Positions 26,602 through 35,795 are shown, numbered from the stretch's first letter. The stretch: 56,125 bases of DNA from Novosphingobium sp. B 225 (GCF_002198665.1 NZ_MWLM01000059.1:1-56125), one strand, 5' to 3'. Numbers and translations: made by a program. The notes: a model not told the origin generated them from the sequence alone.

Positions 26602-27444
26602 ATGCGTACAGTCTGGCTCAACGGCACATTTGTTCCTGAAACCGAGGCCAAGGTCTCGGTGTTCGATCGCGGGCTCAATTTCGGGCAATCGGTCTATGAA
26701 GTGACGCCGGTGTTGGACGGGCATTTCTGCAATTGGCCGCACCATCAGGCGCGATTGGAGCGGTCGATGGCGCTGGCGCGGATCGTTGATGACACCGATT
26801 GGCAGCCGGTGCTGACCGAACTGATCGCGCGCAATGGTTTGGTCGAGGGGCGGGTCTATCTGCAAGTCACGGCCGGTGAGGCCCCGGACCGCGCTTTCCC
26901 GCTGCCCGATCCGGCCATTCCGGCAACCCGGATCGCCTTTACCCAGGCGGACCGGCTGCTCGACAATCCGCTGGCCGAAACCGGGCTCAGGATCGTGCTG
27001 CGCCCGGACCTGCGCTGGCAGCTTCGTTCGGCCAAGACCACGCAATTGCTCTACGCGGTGATGATGAAGGCCGAAACGCGTGAGGCCGGGGTGGACGATG
27101 CCTGGCTGGTCGAGAACGGCGTGGTGACCGAAGCAACCAGTTCAAACGCCTACATCATCGACGCGCACGGGGTGCTGGTATCGCATCCGGTCGATAGCGG
27201 GGTGCTGCCGGGGGTGACGCGGATCGGGGTGGCCTCCATCGCCCGCGAGTTGGGCCTTGCAGTGGAGGAGCGGCCCTTTACCCCGGACGAGCTGTTCGCC
27301 GCGCGTGAGGCGTTCAGTTCCGGGGCCGGGACGCTGGTGCTGCCGGTGGTCGAAGTGGATGGCCGCCCGATCGGCTCTGGCGCGCCCGGGCCAATTACCG
27401 CAGAATTGCGCCGCCGCTACGTTGCCTTGCTGAAAGCGCAATGA
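26602..27444 (+). CDS. dat: D-amino acid aminotransferase-like class IV PLP enzyme
   Basis: 280 residues from ATG 26602, preceded by AGAGGGGAG. The class IV fold is clear: K145 in 'RSAKTTQLL' is the PLP lysine, E177 in 'VTEATSSNAY' is the cofactor glutamate, and 'SVFDRGLNFGQSVYEV' forms the N-terminal pocket. The numbering coincides with that of Bacillus D-amino acid transaminase. It would interconvert D-alanine and D-glutamate, or act on branched-chain L-substrates; the two groups cannot be fully split by eye. It diverges from the ABC-F gene. Confidence 0.82.
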   Translation: MRTVWLNGTFVPETEAKVSVFDRGLNFGQSVYEVTPVLDGHFCNWPHHQARLERSMALARIVDDTDWQPVLTELIARNGLVEGRVYLQVTAGEAPDRAFPLPDPAIPATRIAFTQADRLLDNPLAETGLRIVLRPDLRWQLRSAKTTQLLYAVMMKAETREAGVDDAWLVENGVVTEATSSNAYIIDAHGVLVSHPVDSGVLPGVTRIGVASIARELGLAVEERPFTPDELFAAREAFSSGAGTLVLPVVEVDGRPIGSGAPGPITAELRRRYVALLKAQ

Positions 27445-27488
27445 CTTATTCACCGCTTGTTCAAGGCTGCAGGGCTAGATCGCATCAC

Positions 27489-27785
27489 ATGAACCGCCAA
27501 GTTGCCTTTTTCGCCCTTGCCGCGCTGACCCTTGCCGCCACGCCTGCTCTGGCCGGTCCGGGCGGTGAGCAGGGCCAGGTCCGCAAGGAAGCGCGCGCCG
27601 GGAATGTGCGCCCTCTGCGCGATATCGAAGGGCGCGTGCTGCCCGCGATGGGTGGTTCGCAGTACCTTGGGCCAGAGTATGATCCCACCGCATTCGTCTA
27701 TCGATTGAAGTTCATTCGCGATGGGCGCGTGATCTTTGTCGATGTTGATGCCCGAACTGGCGATATCCTGCGCCAGACTCGTTGA
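27489..27785 (+). CDS. Small exported PepSY-like protein
   Basis: 98 residues from ATG 27489. A signal peptide (1-22, ending PALA) precedes a basic stretch and a C-terminal PepSY-like half ('FVYRLKFIRDGRVIFVDVDA' then 'RTGDILRQ'). It is directly upstream of a response regulator and sensor kinase pair; PepSY proteins in this position often modulate the kinase or respond to its output. The link is by location only. Confidence 0.75.
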   Translation: MNRQVAFFALAALTLAATPALAGPGGEQGQVRKEARAGNVRPLRDIEGRVLPAMGGSQYLGPEYDPTAFVYRLKFIRDGRVIFVDVDARTGDILRQTR

Positions 27786-27851
27786 GCCTTTGGCCGCTTG
27801 CGCCTATAGCACTGCCAACAGCCCATTCGCCCAGCACAGGGGAACCCTTAC

Positions 27852-28526
27852 ATGCGCATCCTGATCGTCGAGGACGAACCCACCCTCGGCAAGCAGCTCA
27901 AGTCCACGCTCGAGGCGAACGGCTATGCCGTGGACCTGTCGGTTGATGGTGAGGACGGGCACTTCATGGGCTCGACCGAGGACTATGACGCGGTCATCCT
28001 TGACCTCGGCCTGCCGGAAATCGATGGGCTGACCGTGCTCGGCATGTGGCGCAAGGAAGGCCGCAAGTTTCCGGTACTGGTGCTTACTGCACGCGACAGC
28101 TGGTCTGACAAGGTCGCCGGGCTTGATGCCGGGGCGGACGATTATCTGGCCAAGCCGTTCCAGACCGAGGAACTGATCGCCCGCCTGCGCGCTCTGATCC
28201 GCCGCGCATCGGGCAATACCAGCAGCGAACTGATCGCGGGCGACGTGCGGCTGGATACACGTTCGGGCCGGGTCACGCTGAACGGCGAGCCGGTCAAGCT
28301 GACCGCGCAGGAATACAAGCTGCTGTCCTATCTGCTGCACCACAAGGGCAAAGTGGTGAGCCGGACCGAGCTGATCGAACACATCTATGACCAGGATTTT
28401 GACCGGGATTCGAACACGATCGAAGTGTTCGTTACCCGCATCCGTAAAAAGCTTGGCGCCGATGTGATCACCACGATCCGCGGGCTGGGCTACAGCCTGG
28501 ACGATCCGTCGGTTTCGCGCGGTTGA
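27852..28526 (+). CDS. OmpR/PhoP-family response regulator
   Basis: 224 residues. The receiver domain (1-115) has the acidic pair E7-D8, phospho-acceptor D51 ('VILDLGLPE'), T79 and K101 ('LAKPF'). The C-terminal winged-helix domain shows 'LTAQEYKLLSYLLHHKGKVV' and 'VTRIRKKLG'. It fits the FeuP/PhoP/QseB type seen in alphaproteobacteria. The sensor kinase starts seven bases downstream, and the PepSY gene is 66 bases upstream. Targets are not evident. Confidence 0.93.
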   Translation: MRILIVEDEPTLGKQLKSTLEANGYAVDLSVDGEDGHFMGSTEDYDAVILDLGLPEIDGLTVLGMWRKEGRKFPVLVLTARDSWSDKVAGLDAGADDYLAKPFQTEELIARLRALIRRASGNTSSELIAGDVRLDTRSGRVTLNGEPVKLTAQEYKLLSYLLHHKGKVVSRTELIEHIYDQDFDRDSNTIEVFVTRIRKKLGADVITTIRGLGYSLDDPSVSRG

Positions 28527-28533
28527 ACGCTGC

Positions 28534-29925
28534 ATGAGCGAGACGGAATCGCCGCCTCGCAACGAGCTTGGCGCGCAGCACACCGGATCGCTGTCGCGGC
28601 GGATGATGCTGATTGCGGCGGGGTGGATCACCGTCCTGCTGCTGCTGGGTGGGGTGGCGCTGGACCGCACGCTGGTGGGGCTGGTTACCCGCAACTTTGA
28701 CAACCAGCTGGGCTACATGTTGACCGCGATGATCGGTTCGGCCGAAGTTGGTCCGGATGGCGAGGTGTTCTTCAACCGGCCCTTGGGTGACCAGCGCTTC
28801 CTCGAACCGAGCAGCGGGCTCTATTGGCAGATCAGCGGCACCGGGCACGAGGATTTCCCCTCACGATCGCTGTGGGACCGCAGCCTGAAGGTGCAGGGCG
28901 GCCATATCGATACCGCGCCCCATACTTATGACAGCGATCAATTTGCGGGTGAGCCGCTGCGCATCATGGAACGGTCGATCGTGTTGCCCGGCAGTGAGAC
29001 CAAGTGGTGGTTCACGGTTGCCGAAAGCCGCAAGGAACTGGATGACCAGATCCGCCGGATCCGCTCGATCTTGGGCTGGTCGTTCGTGGTGTTGGGCTTG
29101 GGGCTGTTCCTGATGGCCATGGCGCAGACCTGGTATGGCCTTGGCCCTTTGCGCCGGGTGCGTCTCGCGATCCAGCGGATGCGTGCGGCCGGTGCCAACC
29201 GGGTGACCGAGCCTTTGCCGCTGGAAGTGCAGCCGCTGGTGCAGGAACTCAACGCATTGCTAGCCCATTCCGAACGCCAGGCGGAAGAGGCGCGGACCCA
29301 TGCCGGAAACCTTGCCCATGCACTCAAGACCCCGCTGACCGTGGTGATGAACGCCGCCACGGCCCATGCGGCGGACCTGCCCGAAACGGTGATCCGCGAG
29401 GCGGCGGTGATGCGCCGGCAGGTCGATCACCACCTTGCCCGCGCGCGCGCCGTTGGCCGCCGCGCAGCGGGACAAGCGCGCGCCAATGTCAGCGAAAGCG
29501 TGGAAGCGGTGCTGCGCGCTGTCACGCGGCTGTATGACAAGGCGCGGTTCGATCTTGACGGCAAGCGCGATGCGCAAGTCGCGATTGAGCGGCAGGACCT
29601 TGACGAAATCCTCGGTAACCTGATCGAAAACGCGGCTAAATATGGCGGCGGTTCGGTGTTTGTCACAATCGACCCCACGGCTGAGGCCGAGTGGTGCGAG
29701 GTCTGGGTCGAGGATGACGGTATGGGCATCCCCGAGCAAGAACGTACCCGCATCTTTGATCGCGGCGCGCGACTTGATACCGGCAAGCCCGGCACCGGGT
29801 TGGGCCTTGCGATCGTGCGCGATGTCGCGGAAATCTATGGTGGATCGGTCAGTCTGGATGAGAGCGAGGATCTGGGCGGGTTGCTGGTGAAATTGCGGCT
29901 GCCACGGGTGAAAGGACAGAAATGA
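28534..29925 (+). CDS. Sensor histidine kinase (FeuQ/PhoQ-like)
   Basis: 463 residues. Helix 1 (24-45) and helix 2 (181-199) frame a periplasmic sensor of about 135 residues; a short HAMP-like linker follows. The phospho-acceptor is H262 in 'LAHALKTPLTVV', the form used by PhoQ/FeuQ rather than HELRTPL. The ATPase part has 'LGNLIENAAKYGGG', 'VEDDGMGIP' and 'GTGLGLAIVRDVAE'. It partners the adjacent regulator. The last bases overlap the downstream lipoprotein start (ATGA). Confidence 0.92.
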   Translation: MSETESPPRNELGAQHTGSLSRRMMLIAAGWITVLLLLGGVALDRTLVGLVTRNFDNQLGYMLTAMIGSAEVGPDGEVFFNRPLGDQRFLEPSSGLYWQISGTGHEDFPSRSLWDRSLKVQGGHIDTAPHTYDSDQFAGEPLRIMERSIVLPGSETKWWFTVAESRKELDDQIRRIRSILGWSFVVLGLGLFLMAMAQTWYGLGPLRRVRLAIQRMRAAGANRVTEPLPLEVQPLVQELNALLAHSERQAEEARTHAGNLAHALKTPLTVVMNAATAHAADLPETVIREAAVMRRQVDHHLARARAVGRRAAGQARANVSESVEAVLRAVTRLYDKARFDLDGKRDAQVAIERQDLDEILGNLIENAAKYGGGSVFVTIDPTAEAEWCEVWVEDDGMGIPEQERTRIFDRGARLDTGKPGTGLGLAIVRDVAEIYGGSVSLDESEDLGGLLVKLRLPRVKGQK

Positions 29926-30611
29926 TGCGTAAGCTGGCAATTGCCGCTCTGGCCATTGGGCTTGGGGGTTGCAACATGGTGGTGTCAGAAAAGCCTTGGT
30001 TTGCGGCAAGCGAAGCGGCGCTGCCGGGACTGCGCGACGGACTTTGGGCCAATCTCAAAGGATCAGACTGCAAGTTTGATCCCGCGCAGGCGATGCAGGA
30101 TTGGCCGGATTGCGCGCAGCCGATGCTGGTGGAAGGCGGACGCTATCGTGGGCCGAGTATGGGCGCGGACGACGAAAAGGGCCAACTGGCCGATGTGACG
30201 AAGTGGGACAAGATCGATCACGTTCTGGTTCCCGGCGATCCGTTGATTGATCAGATCGACATGAGTTCGGGCAAGAATGCCGGGCCGCAGGGGGAGAGCA
30301 AAGGCTTCCTTTACATCGCGGCGCGGATCCTGAAACGTGACGAGGAGGGGCGCGGTATCGAGGTCCTGCGCTGGCCAGTCGCTTGCGGACCGCTGCCGAA
30401 GAAACTGCCCAAGCGCAAAGGTATGCCGAACCCGAGTGATTTCGTGTCCAAACAGCCATTCCCAGGCCTGACGGTCAAGGATTCAGTCTGCACCGCCGCA
30501 GACATCGCGGCCCTGCGTCGCGCAGCCGCGCTCAGCGAAAAGATCGCCGTGCCCAACAAGACTCCTCCGATCACCAGCCGCTGGGTGCGCGAGCGGGCGG
30601 ACGGGGGTTAA
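29922..30611 (+). CDS. Lipoprotein of unknown function, coupled to the sensor kinase gene
   Basis: 229 residues. The signal ends in a lipobox 'LGGC', so the mature protein should start at Cys17 and be lipid-anchored. The body contains several further cysteines and a Lys-rich stretch ('PKKLPKRKGMP'). No family was recognised. Translational overlap with the kinase gene points to a role in the same signalling system, perhaps as an envelope stress input; this is inference. Confidence 0.75.
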   Translation: MMRKLAIAALAIGLGGCNMVVSEKPWFAASEAALPGLRDGLWANLKGSDCKFDPAQAMQDWPDCAQPMLVEGGRYRGPSMGADDEKGQLADVTKWDKIDHVLVPGDPLIDQIDMSSGKNAGPQGESKGFLYIAARILKRDEEGRGIEVLRWPVACGPLPKKLPKRKGMPNPSDFVSKQPFPGLTVKDSVCTAADIAALRRAAALSEKIAVPNKTPPITSRWVRERADGG

Positions 30612-30613
30612 GC

Positions 30614-31369
30614 CTACTTACCCTGCTTCTTGGCCAGCGCCGCCTCGGTTGTGCCAAGCAATTTGGCCAGCTTGGCGCGTTCAGCCTTGGTCAGGTCCTT
30701 GTAGGTCCGCGGTTTGGGCAGGCCGGCGGTGGCTGCTTCAACCTTGCCCATGATCGCGGGCATCTGCTGCATCAGGGCCGGAGTCAGCTCCTGCATCTTG
30801 GCCATCACTGCCGGATCCATGAACAGCAGCATTGAGTTGGCGGCATAGTCCTGCCCGGTGGGGGTGGCGAAGAAGTTGTTCAGATCGGCGAGCTGCTGCG
30901 GTGTGAAATGCTTGGCATAGGCCTGAGTCAAACCATCGCGCACCGCTGGTTCGAACTGGCTCATCACCGTGGTCATTTCACCCATCATGGTCTTCATGAA
31001 CAGGTCCATGCGCTGCTGGTACGCCGGATCGATGATCTCCATCATGTCCTGCAGCGTGCCTTCGCCCATGCCCTTGAGCTCGTCTTCACTGAGCCCGCCG
31101 ATCTTGGCGAGATCGCGCATTGGCAGCTTGCCGACCCCGTCCATCACGCTGCCCATGATCGCGTCCATCGATCCGTTCATGATCCGGGCATAGGTGCCGA
31201 TTGGAAAGACCTTGTCGATCACCGGCGCGGCGGCGGCCAGCCGTGCCGCATCGATCGGCGCTTCCGCAGCGACGGCGGGCGGGGCCGCCATGGCCGGATC
31301 GCTTTGCGCCCAAGCGGGAGCGGACAGGCCCAGGGCCAGTGCGGCAAACAGGGCAGGGCGCTTGATCAC
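30614..31369 (-). CDS. Exported DUF2059 family protein
   Basis: 251 residues. A signal peptide (1-21, 'APAWAQ') is followed by an Ala/Pro-rich linker and a helical, Met-rich domain with the DUF2059 features 'YAKHFTPQQLADLNNFFATP' (shown to its length limit) and 'GQDYAANSMLLF'. DUF2059 proteins are periplasmic and of unknown role. The stop lies two bases from the convergent lipoprotein stop. It is the last of three genes reading left (chorismate mutase, PEP-mutase-like, DUF2059) with 11-12-base gaps. Confidence 0.8.
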   Translation of the reverse strand: MIKRPALFAALALGLSAPAWAQSDPAMAAPPAVAAEAPIDAARLAAAAPVIDKVFPIGTYARIMNGSMDAIMGSVMDGVGKLPMRDLAKIGGLSEDELKGMGEGTLQDMMEIIDPAYQQRMDLFMKTMMGEMTTVMSQFEPAVRDGLTQAYAKHFTPQQLADLNNFFATPTGQDYAANSMLLFMDPAVMAKMQELTPALMQQMPAIMGKVEAATAGLPKPRTYKDLTKAERAKLAKLLGTTEAALAKKQGK

Positions 31370-31381
31370 GGTGTAAATCCT

Positions 31382-32200
31382 TCAGTTTGTTTCGAACAAG
31401 ATATCGAAATTGAGCGCGGTCTTGCCGGCTACGGCGGCGGTCATGTCCCCGCCTGCAACTTGCGCCGCGACCCGGCCGAGATGGCCCATCACGCTGCCGT
31501 ACAGAGCCGAACCCAGGCTCACCCGTTTAACCCCGGCAGCGGAGAGATCGGACAAGGCGCCAAACCGTCCCCATGGCCCCAGCAACACGTTGACGGGCCT
31601 CGGCGCCACGGCCTGCACCACGGCGCGGATCGCGTCCATATCGGGCAGGGCGGGGGCATAGAGCACGTCCGCGCCCGCTTCGGCAAAGGCGGTCAGGCGG
31701 CGGACGGCTTCGTCCAGATCGCCCTGGCCGTGGAGGTAGATGTCGGTCCGACCGGTCAGCACGATCCGGCCCTTCGCCGCCTTGGCCGCCGCCGCGATCC
31801 GTGCGACGGCATGGTCAAAGGCATGGATCGGATTCGCCGGATCAGCGGTGGTGTCCTCGATCCCCACGCCCGCCAGCCCCCCGGCAATCGCGGCCTCGAC
31901 TGTCGCTACGCAATCTTCGGGGGAGGGTCCGAACCCGTCCTCCAGATCGCCGTTGATTGGCAGGCCGCTCGCCAAGCCGAGCAAAGTGCCATTCGCCACC
32001 GCCTCGTCCCGGCTGACCGCGTGATGGCAGTCAGCCCGGCCCATCCCGTGCGCAATCGCCGCGCTGGAAGTACCCAGCGCCTGAAACCCAGCCTCCCGCA
32101 GCACCACTGCACTGGCCGCGTCCCAGGCATTGGCCATGACGAAAGCCTCGGGCCCGTCGTGCAGTGCCATGAAGCGGGTGTAGGCTTCAGCCTGGGTCAT
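31382..32200 (-). CDS. Isocitrate lyase/PEP mutase superfamily enzyme
   Basis: 272 residues. The (beta/alpha)8 barrel shows 'MANAWDAASAVVLREAGF', the metal-binding loop 'INGDLEDGFG', 'GIEDTTAD' and 'LTGRTDIYL'. The isocitrate-lyase KKCGH signature is absent, so it belongs to the PEP mutase/oxaloacetate-hydrolase-like branch, which cleaves or rearranges C-C or C-P bonds of 2-oxo acids. The exact reaction is not readable. Neighbouring chorismate mutase does not clarify the substrate. Confidence 0.85.
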   Translation of the reverse strand: MTQAEAYTRFMALHDGPEAFVMANAWDAASAVVLREAGFQALGTSSAAIAHGMGRADCHHAVSRDEAVANGTLLGLASGLPINGDLEDGFGPSPEDCVATVEAAIAGGLAGVGIEDTTADPANPIHAFDHAVARIAAAAKAAKGRIVLTGRTDIYLHGQGDLDEAVRRLTAFAEAGADVLYAPALPDMDAIRAVVQAVAPRPVNVLLGPWGRFGALSDLSAAGVKRVSLGSALYGSVMGHLGRVAAQVAGGDMTAAVAGKTALNFDILFETN

Positions 32201-32211
32201 GGCGGGTTCCT

Positions 32212-32508
32212 TTATTTGGCCCCCTGGGCCTGTTCGTGGTGGCGGATCACTTCGTCGATGATGAAGCGGATGAATTTTTCGCCGAAATCGGGATCGAGCT
32301 GGGCATCTGCCGCCAGTTTGCGCAGCCGCATGATCTGCCGTTCCTCGCGCCCGGGATCGCTGGGCGGGAGCGAGACCTGCGCCTTGTATTCGCCTACCGC
32401 CTTGGTGATGCGGAAGCGTTCCGCCAGCATGTGAATCAGTGCCGCGTCGATATTGTCGATGCTGGCACGGAAATTGGCGAGAACCGGGTCGGCTGGAGTC
32501 TGGGTCAT
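32212..32508 (-). CDS. Chorismate mutase, AroQ type
   Basis: 98 residues from ATG 32508. The three-helix AroQ pattern is seen: 'FRASIDNIDAALIHMLAERF' at the start, 'ITKAVGEYKAQ' with the conserved Lys, and 'REERQIMRLRKLA'. It converts chorismate to prephenate for Phe and Tyr synthesis. It is a stand-alone form, not fused to prephenate dehydratase. A longer upstream frame start was rejected because family alignment begins here. It diverges from the polyprenyl synthase gene with an 89-base gap holding both promoters. Confidence 0.88.
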   Translation of the reverse strand: MTQTPADPVLANFRASIDNIDAALIHMLAERFRITKAVGEYKAQVSLPPSDPGREERQIMRLRKLAADAQLDPDFGEKFIRFIIDEVIRHHEQAQGAK

Positions 32509-32597
32509 GCGATTTGCGCTAGCATGACATTTTCGCCATTTCCATTGCTGCCTTTGCACTTGCCTTCACGCGTTTGCGGGGGCAAGGGCCAAGCCCG

Positions 32598-33614
32598 ATG
32601 AGCGCCGAAGTGATCCCCCTGCGCCCGCGCGCGGCAGAGCCCTCGCTGCAACCCATGCTGTCGCTGACGGCGGACGGGATGAACGCGGTCAACGCGGTGA
32701 TCCTGGACCGGATGCAAAGCCGCATTCCGCTGATCCCCGCACTCGCCGGGCACCTGATCGCGGGTGGGGGCAAGCGGATGCGCCCAATGCTGACACTGGC
32801 CGGTGCGGCGCTATGCGGTTACGAAGGCTCGCGCCACTACAAGCTCGCTGCTGCCGTGGAATTCATCCACACCGCGACCTTGCTCCACGACGATGTGGTC
32901 GATGGCAGCGAACTGCGCCGGGGCAAAAGCACCGCCAACATCGTGTTCGGCAATCCCGCCACCGTACTGGTCGGCGACTTCCTGTTCACCCGCAGCTTTG
33001 AACTGATGGTGGAGGACGGCAGCCTGAAAGTGCTGAAGATCCTTTCCAACGCCAGCTCGGTGATTTCGGAGGGCGAGGTCGACCAGCTCACTGCTGCACG
33101 CCAGATCGAAACCAGCGAGGACCGCTATCTCTCGATCATCGGCGCCAAGACTGCTGCGCTGTTCGCCGCCGCCACTCGGATCGCAGCCGTGGTTGCCGAA
33201 AAGAGCGAAGCGGAGGAGCGCGCGCTAGAGGATTACGGTCGCAACCTGGGCATTGCCTTCCAGCTGGTCGACGATGCGATGGATTACGATTCCGAAGCCA
33301 GCGAAATGGGCAAGGGCAAGGGCGACGACTTCCGCGAGGGCAAGATGACCCTGCCGGTGATCCTGGCCTATGCCCGCGGCAGCGAGGATGAGCGCGCGTT
33401 CTGGCGCGATGCGATTCTGGGCCACCGCAGCAGTGACGCCGATCTGGCCCATGCGGTGGAACTGATTGCGCGGCACGACACTGTCACCGCCACCCGCGAA
33501 CGCGCCCGCCACTATGCCAGCCGCGCGATCGATGCGATCGCGATGTTCCCGGCCAGCGAAGCCAAAAGCGCGATGGCTGAGGCCGCGCTGTTCGCGGTGT
33601 CGCGCCGGGCTTGA
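32598..33614 (+). CDS. Long-chain trans-polyprenyl diphosphate synthase (octaprenyl/decaprenyl type)
   Basis: 338 residues from ATG 32598. The first Asp-rich motif is 'LLHDDVVDGSELRRG' (D98, D99, D102) and the second 'LVDDAMDYD', with the 'GGGKRMRPML' substrate loop. The aromatic-poor residues before the first motif ('FIHTATLLHDD') fit a long-chain enzyme such as IspB/DdsA, which makes the ubiquinone side chain. Sphingomonads carry Q-10, so decaprenyl product is likely but unproven. Confidence 0.92.
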   Translation: MSAEVIPLRPRAAEPSLQPMLSLTADGMNAVNAVILDRMQSRIPLIPALAGHLIAGGGKRMRPMLTLAGAALCGYEGSRHYKLAAAVEFIHTATLLHDDVVDGSELRRGKSTANIVFGNPATVLVGDFLFTRSFELMVEDGSLKVLKILSNASSVISEGEVDQLTAARQIETSEDRYLSIIGAKTAALFAAATRIAAVVAEKSEAEERALEDYGRNLGIAFQLVDDAMDYDSEASEMGKGKGDDFREGKMTLPVILAYARGSEDERAFWRDAILGHRSSDADLAHAVELIARHDTVTATRERARHYASRAIDAIAMFPASEAKSAMAEAALFAVSRRA

Positions 33615-33672
33615 GGCCACTGGCAATTCGTTGAAATTGCGATAGTCTCGGCTCCAGAAGGGGGGCGATGCG

Positions 33673-35241
33673 ATGTTACGCGAGCTGGCCTTGATTGCTC
33701 TGCTGCCGCTGCTGCTGCCTGCACCCGCAGTCGCGCGCACGACCTTGGACGTGGCGACGCCGATTAGTGCAATCACTGTGATCGACCCGGCGCGCGACAA
33801 GCGCGAGGCTAAGCTTAAGCGCAAGTTCTGCCGCCGTGCCAAAGCGGCGCATGGCAAGCTGGAACGGCTGTTGCCGCTGCGCGCGGAAGAGCAGGGGCGT
33901 GAAGAGGAACTGGGCGGACTGTTGCTGCGCGGCGAAATGGGCTGTCCCAAGGATGCTGATCTGGCGATTGCCATGGTCAGCTTCGGCCAGTCCATTGCCG
34001 ACATCTTGCAGGGATATCCGCGCTACCTCGCTTCAGAGGCCTTCTTCCGCAGCAAGCGTGGACGACCCGAAGACCTTGCCCGTGCGGAGGATATCGCCCG
34101 TATCATGTGGTTGCGCGATGGCCCGGTCTATCCCGGCCTGCCGCCGCACTGGACCGCACGGGAGCGCGCCGATTGGCTGGGCCGCGACGAAGTCTGGGCG
34201 GCATTGGGCGATTCAACGCGAACAGACCTGCGCCAGCGCGGCCTGCGGCGCGAGTTGCTGCTCGATCGGCAATCGCCACGGTTCGATCCGGTTCGCGCGC
34301 TTGCCGAGCTGGAGCAATCGAACCAGTCTGAAGATCAGCTTTACGCGGCGCAATTGCTGCTGACGGGGGAGGTTGTTCCGGCCGATCCGGCGCGCGGCGA
34401 GGCCTTGTTGTGGCGCGCGGCGAAATATCACGGTCCGGCGCTGAAAGTGCTGCTCGATCGGATCGGCCCACGGCTGGGCGGCAGCGATGGCGCGGAGCGC
34501 GGCGCGCTGACTGCGCGGCTGCGCAGCGATATCTACAATCGCGATGATCCGGCGCTGCGCCAGCGGCTGGCCGACCTGCTGCTGCCGGGACTGACCGCGC
34601 CGCAATTCAAGACTCAGGCCGATACCGCCTGGCTGCTGGGCGATTTGGTCAGGAACGGCCAGGCTTCAGCCCAGGCACCGCTGCTGGCATGGATCGAACG
34701 CGCGCTTAAATCGCGGCAGGACCTGTCGAATGGCGAGACGCGTTCGATGCTCGGCTGGCTGGTGGGCAGCGGTTCGGTTGAGGCCCGCGCTGTGCTGGAC
34801 CGCGATGTGGCGCGCACGGGTGGCTTGGTCGATGGCGGACTGCTCACCCCCAATCCGGCCAAACCATACCCGCTTGAAAAGCTTTTCACGCCCGATGACT
34901 ATCCATTGCGTGCATTGCGTGAGGAGGTTGAGGCTGTGGTGCAGGGCTGGGCAGTGATCTCGCCGGATGGCCGCGCCGTTGATGTGCAGGTGACCAGTCA
35001 GCCAGAGGGCGGCACGATCACTGCGATCGTCGCAACAACCCGGGGGATCATCCAGCGGCGGCTGCGGCGGCCCTATGCCGAATGGCCCGGGCGATACGTG
35101 AAAGTGCAGTTACCGCCGATCCAGTACCGCCTGCCTGAGTGTGGCACAGGCAAGCCGCCAACTGCGGCAGTGCCCGGCGCGATTGTGATCGAAGGAACCT
35201 GCCGCCGGCCGCCGGTCTATTCGGTCACGTTCGTCGACTGA
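33673..35241 (+). CDS. Exported solenoid protein with TonB-C-like tail
   Basis: 522 residues from ATG 33673 with AGGGGG upstream. A signal peptide spans 1-22. The middle (about 60-380) is helical with repeat-like units resembling Sel1/HEAT solenoids ('YAAQLLLTGEVVPADPARGE'). The C-terminal 110 residues, 'DYPLRALREEVEAVVQGWAV' followed by 'SPDGRAVDVQVTSQP' and an Arg-rich 'IIQRRLRRPY', match the layout of a TonB C-terminal domain (Y-P, G-x-V, PDGRV), here after a globular region rather than a Pro-rich arm. Function unknown. Confidence 0.6.
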   Translation: MLRELALIALLPLLLPAPAVARTTLDVATPISAITVIDPARDKREAKLKRKFCRRAKAAHGKLERLLPLRAEEQGREEELGGLLLRGEMGCPKDADLAIAMVSFGQSIADILQGYPRYLASEAFFRSKRGRPEDLARAEDIARIMWLRDGPVYPGLPPHWTARERADWLGRDEVWAALGDSTRTDLRQRGLRRELLLDRQSPRFDPVRALAELEQSNQSEDQLYAAQLLLTGEVVPADPARGEALLWRAAKYHGPALKVLLDRIGPRLGGSDGAERGALTARLRSDIYNRDDPALRQRLADLLLPGLTAPQFKTQADTAWLLGDLVRNGQASAQAPLLAWIERALKSRQDLSNGETRSMLGWLVGSGSVEARAVLDRDVARTGGLVDGGLLTPNPAKPYPLEKLFTPDDYPLRALREEVEAVVQGWAVISPDGRAVDVQVTSQPEGGTITAIVATTRGIIQRRLRRPYAEWPGRYVKVQLPPIQYRLPECGTGKPPTAAVPGAIVIEGTCRRPPVYSVTFVD

Positions 35242-35323
35242 CTTCACCCCATCGCCATCCCGCCACACCTTGCCGTCAGCCGCCCCACCGCTGCGGCGGG
35301 CTGAAGGGCGGATTCATTTGGAT

Positions 35324-35378
35324 TTAACCACGCCAGCCGCACTGTTTCCGGACTTGGGGGCCACCGATTGTCTTAACA
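35324..35378 (+). promoter_or_regulatory. Two TTAAC half-sites upstream of sciP
   Basis: TTAACC occurs at 35324-35329 and TTAACA at 35373-35378, ahead of the SciP start at 35395. CtrA binds TTAA-type half-sites, and SciP genes are CtrA-controlled in Caulobacter. The full TTAA-N7-TTAA pattern is not present and the half-sites are 49 bases apart, so this is only suggestive. Confidence 0.3.
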
Positions 35379-35394
35379 GATCGAGGGCCGTAAA

Positions 35395-35718
35395 ATGCTG
35401 GAATATCATAACTCTCGCCCCGCCGCAGTGATTGGTCCGATGGGCCGCCTGTTCACCCGGGAAAGCCTGCCGCCGCGCGATACGACCCGGTGGGTGGCCA
35501 GCCGCAAGGCGCAAGTCGTTGCCGCAGTGGAAAGCGGCATGATGACCGTGGAACAGGTCATGGCGCGTTATAACCTGTCGTACGAGGAATTCGCCAGCTG
35601 GCAGCACGCGATGGATCGTGCCGGGGTGTCTGGCCTGCGCATCGCCGCAGTTCAACGCGACCGGGCTGAGCGCCGCCGCCATGCCAAGTCCACGCCGCTG
35701 CGGCTGATCCCGGCCTGA
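35395..35718 (+). CDS. sciP: CtrA inhibitor SciP (DUF1153)
   Basis: 107 residues. The whole SciP pattern is present: 'VIGPMGRLFTRESLPPRDTT', 'RWVASRKAQVVAAVESGMM', 'VEQVMARYNLSYEEFASWQ' and 'VSGLRIAAVQ'. SciP binds DNA and CtrA and represses CtrA-activated promoters during the early cell cycle. The start follows CGAGGG at seven bases. The C-terminal tail (about 20 basic residues) is longer than in Caulobacter SciP. Confidence 0.93.
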   Translation: MLEYHNSRPAAVIGPMGRLFTRESLPPRDTTRWVASRKAQVVAAVESGMMTVEQVMARYNLSYEEFASWQHAMDRAGVSGLRIAAVQRDRAERRRHAKSTPLRLIPA

Positions 35719-35795
35719 CTTAACCCTTGACCACGGCCTTGCCGGGCGGCACCGGTTGCGATCGAAAACCTGATCGCTTCCGGGAGAATTGATTG

